From assembly GCF_002102355.1 (NCBI RefSeq), contig NZ_LQPT01000028.1, forward strand, positions 1 to 64,000: a stretch of DNA of 64,000 bases, read 5' to 3'. Of the stretch, positions 63,325-64,000 are shown in pieces. Below the pieces are notes generated by a model. It was not told the DNA's origin, ran no database searches, and worked only from the letters and a program-made list of their open reading frames with translations. The first letter of the stretch is position 1. Each line of letters begins with the position of its first letter. The DNA is from Mycobacterium sherrisii (GTDB lineage: Bacteria; Actinomycetota; Actinomycetes; Mycobacteriales; Mycobacteriaceae). The position numbers and the translations under genes are program-made.

Positions 63325-64000
63325 ATGACAGCTGCGCAGCACGTGATCGCCGGCACCGTGGTTACCATGCCGGTGCGGATCCGCAAGGCCGCGCAGCACA
63401 TGGCGATGTTCTCCGTGGATGCCGACGCCGGGCAGCGGCTGATCGACTACAGCGGCCTGCAGGTCTGCCGGTATCTGCCCGGCCGCACGGTCGTGGTCCT
63501 GATGCTGATGCACTACATCGACGGTGACCTGGGGCAGTACTACGAGTTCGGTACCAGCGTCATAGTCAATGCACCGGGGTCGACCGCCAGCGGGCCCCGG
63601 GCGCTGCGGTCGGCCGGAGCGTTCATCCACCACCTGCCCGTGGATCAACCGTTCACGCTGGAGGCCGGCACGAAGATCTGGGGTTACCCGAAAGTCATGG
63701 CGGACTTCACGATTCGGGAGGGTCGCCAGTTCGGCTTCGAGTGCACGATAGACGGGCAACTGGTGATCGAGATGCACTTTCGCCCCGGCTTGCCGATCCG
63801 GCTGATGCCGCGCCAGCAGGCCCAGCGCAGCTACTCACACCGCGACGGAATCACCCGCGAGACGGCGTTCGAGCACACGCTCGACGGCGTGCGGACGCGG
63901 CTTGGTGGGGCACGGGTTCGACTGGGCGATCACCCCTACGCGAAAGAGCTTGCCTCGCTGGGGCTTCCGAAGCGCGCACTGCTGTCCAGCTCGGCAGACC
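63325..64000 (+). CDS. Acetoacetate-decarboxylase-family protein (Rv3519-like), 3' end cut by window
   Basis: At least 225 residues are visible, and the frame is still open at the window end. The decarboxylase-family lysine block is EAGTKIWGYPKVMADFTIR. A neighbouring strand block (FECTIDGQLVIEMHFRPGLP) agrees with the fold. Substrate and activity are not known, although family members decarboxylate beta-keto acids via a lysine Schiff base. The KstR box 10 bases before the ATG predicts a leaderless, cholesterol-induced transcript. Confidence 0.85.
   Translation, partial: MTAAQHVIAGTVVTMPVRIRKAAQHMAMFSVDADAGQRLIDYSGLQVCRYLPGRTVVVLMLMHYIDGDLGQYYEFGTSVIVNAPGSTASGPRALRSAGAFIHHLPVDQPFTLEAGTKIWGYPKVMADFTIREGRQFGFECTIDGQLVIEMHFRPGLPIRLMPRQQAQRSYSHRDGITRETAFEHTLDGVRTRLGGARVRLGDHPYAKELASLGLPKRALLSSSAD

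Overview
This window is a chromosomal segment of a nontuberculous Mycobacterium, probably a slow grower. The evidence is high GC content, many GTG and TTG starts, tightly overlapping genes, mycobacterial MIRU-type repeats, and gene-by-gene synteny with M. tuberculosis Rv3578 down to Rv3519, read in the opposite orientation. That stretch is the core cholesterol and steroid catabolism locus. Orthologue names come from recognising the protein sequences; no database search was run.

Left arm (about 155-9145). A continuous minus-strand run encodes a zinc-type ABC transporter preceded by a Zur-like box, two LppH-type lipoproteins, an orphan 5-oxoprolinase subunit A (PxpA), a metallo-beta-lactamase-fold protein and an ArsB/NhaD-type transporter. 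A LacI-family regulator and KstR, the master repressor of cholesterol genes, follow.

Ring A/B and side-chain enzymes (9287-24222). These are fadE34, an inserted TetR/epimerase pair with an unusual three-half-site operator, kshB, the hsaADCB operon, nat, an inserted FadD32-like fatty acyl-AMP ligase, aspB and fadE33.

Ring C/D (KstR2) section (23272-37471). fadE33-32-31-fadD3 diverge from fadE30-ipdF-kstR2-fadA6, followed by ipdC-ipdB-ipdA-echA20 and two SDR genes. Three KstR2 operators are visible. MIRU-type repeats sit at two gene junctions, and one of them forms the C-terminus of KstR2.

Side-chain section (37546-47122). Two deazaflavin nitroreductase paralogues, an NTF2-like protein and fadA5 diverge from the cyp125-fadE28-fadE29-chsH2-chsH1-ltp2 operon. 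A 984-bp element then carries a frameshifted DUF559 endonuclease-like gene flanked on each side by a pair of 24-nt palindromes.

Right arm (47137-64000). This holds the hydratase ChsH3, kstD, hsaE-hsaG-hsaF, a hemophore-like secreted protein, the Rv3531c-Rv3529c genes, kshA with a small Cys-containing partner, a gamma-carbonic-anhydrase-like protein, a ketosteroid-isomerase-like protein, ltp3, ltp4, a two-domain DUF35/OB-fold protein, an F420-dependent oxidoreductase and an acetoacetate-decarboxylase-like gene cut by the window end.

The genes form one pathway. CYP125, FadA5, FadE28/29, ChsH1/H2, Ltp2, FadE34 and ChsH3 shorten the side chain. KstD and KshAB open ring B. HsaA-D cleave ring A, and HsaE-G turn its fragment into central metabolites. 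FadD3, FadE30-33, IpdA-F, EchA20 and FadA6 degrade rings C and D. Ten KstR boxes and three KstR2 boxes tie it together. Relative to M. tuberculosis the window lacks PPE61-64, fdxB/Rv3555c and Rv3528c. It gains an FAAL, a TetR/epimerase pair, a zinc ABC transporter, a hemophore-like gene and the palindrome-flanked element. No gene-free stretch exceeds 300 bases. The left end (1-154) shows no supportable gene.
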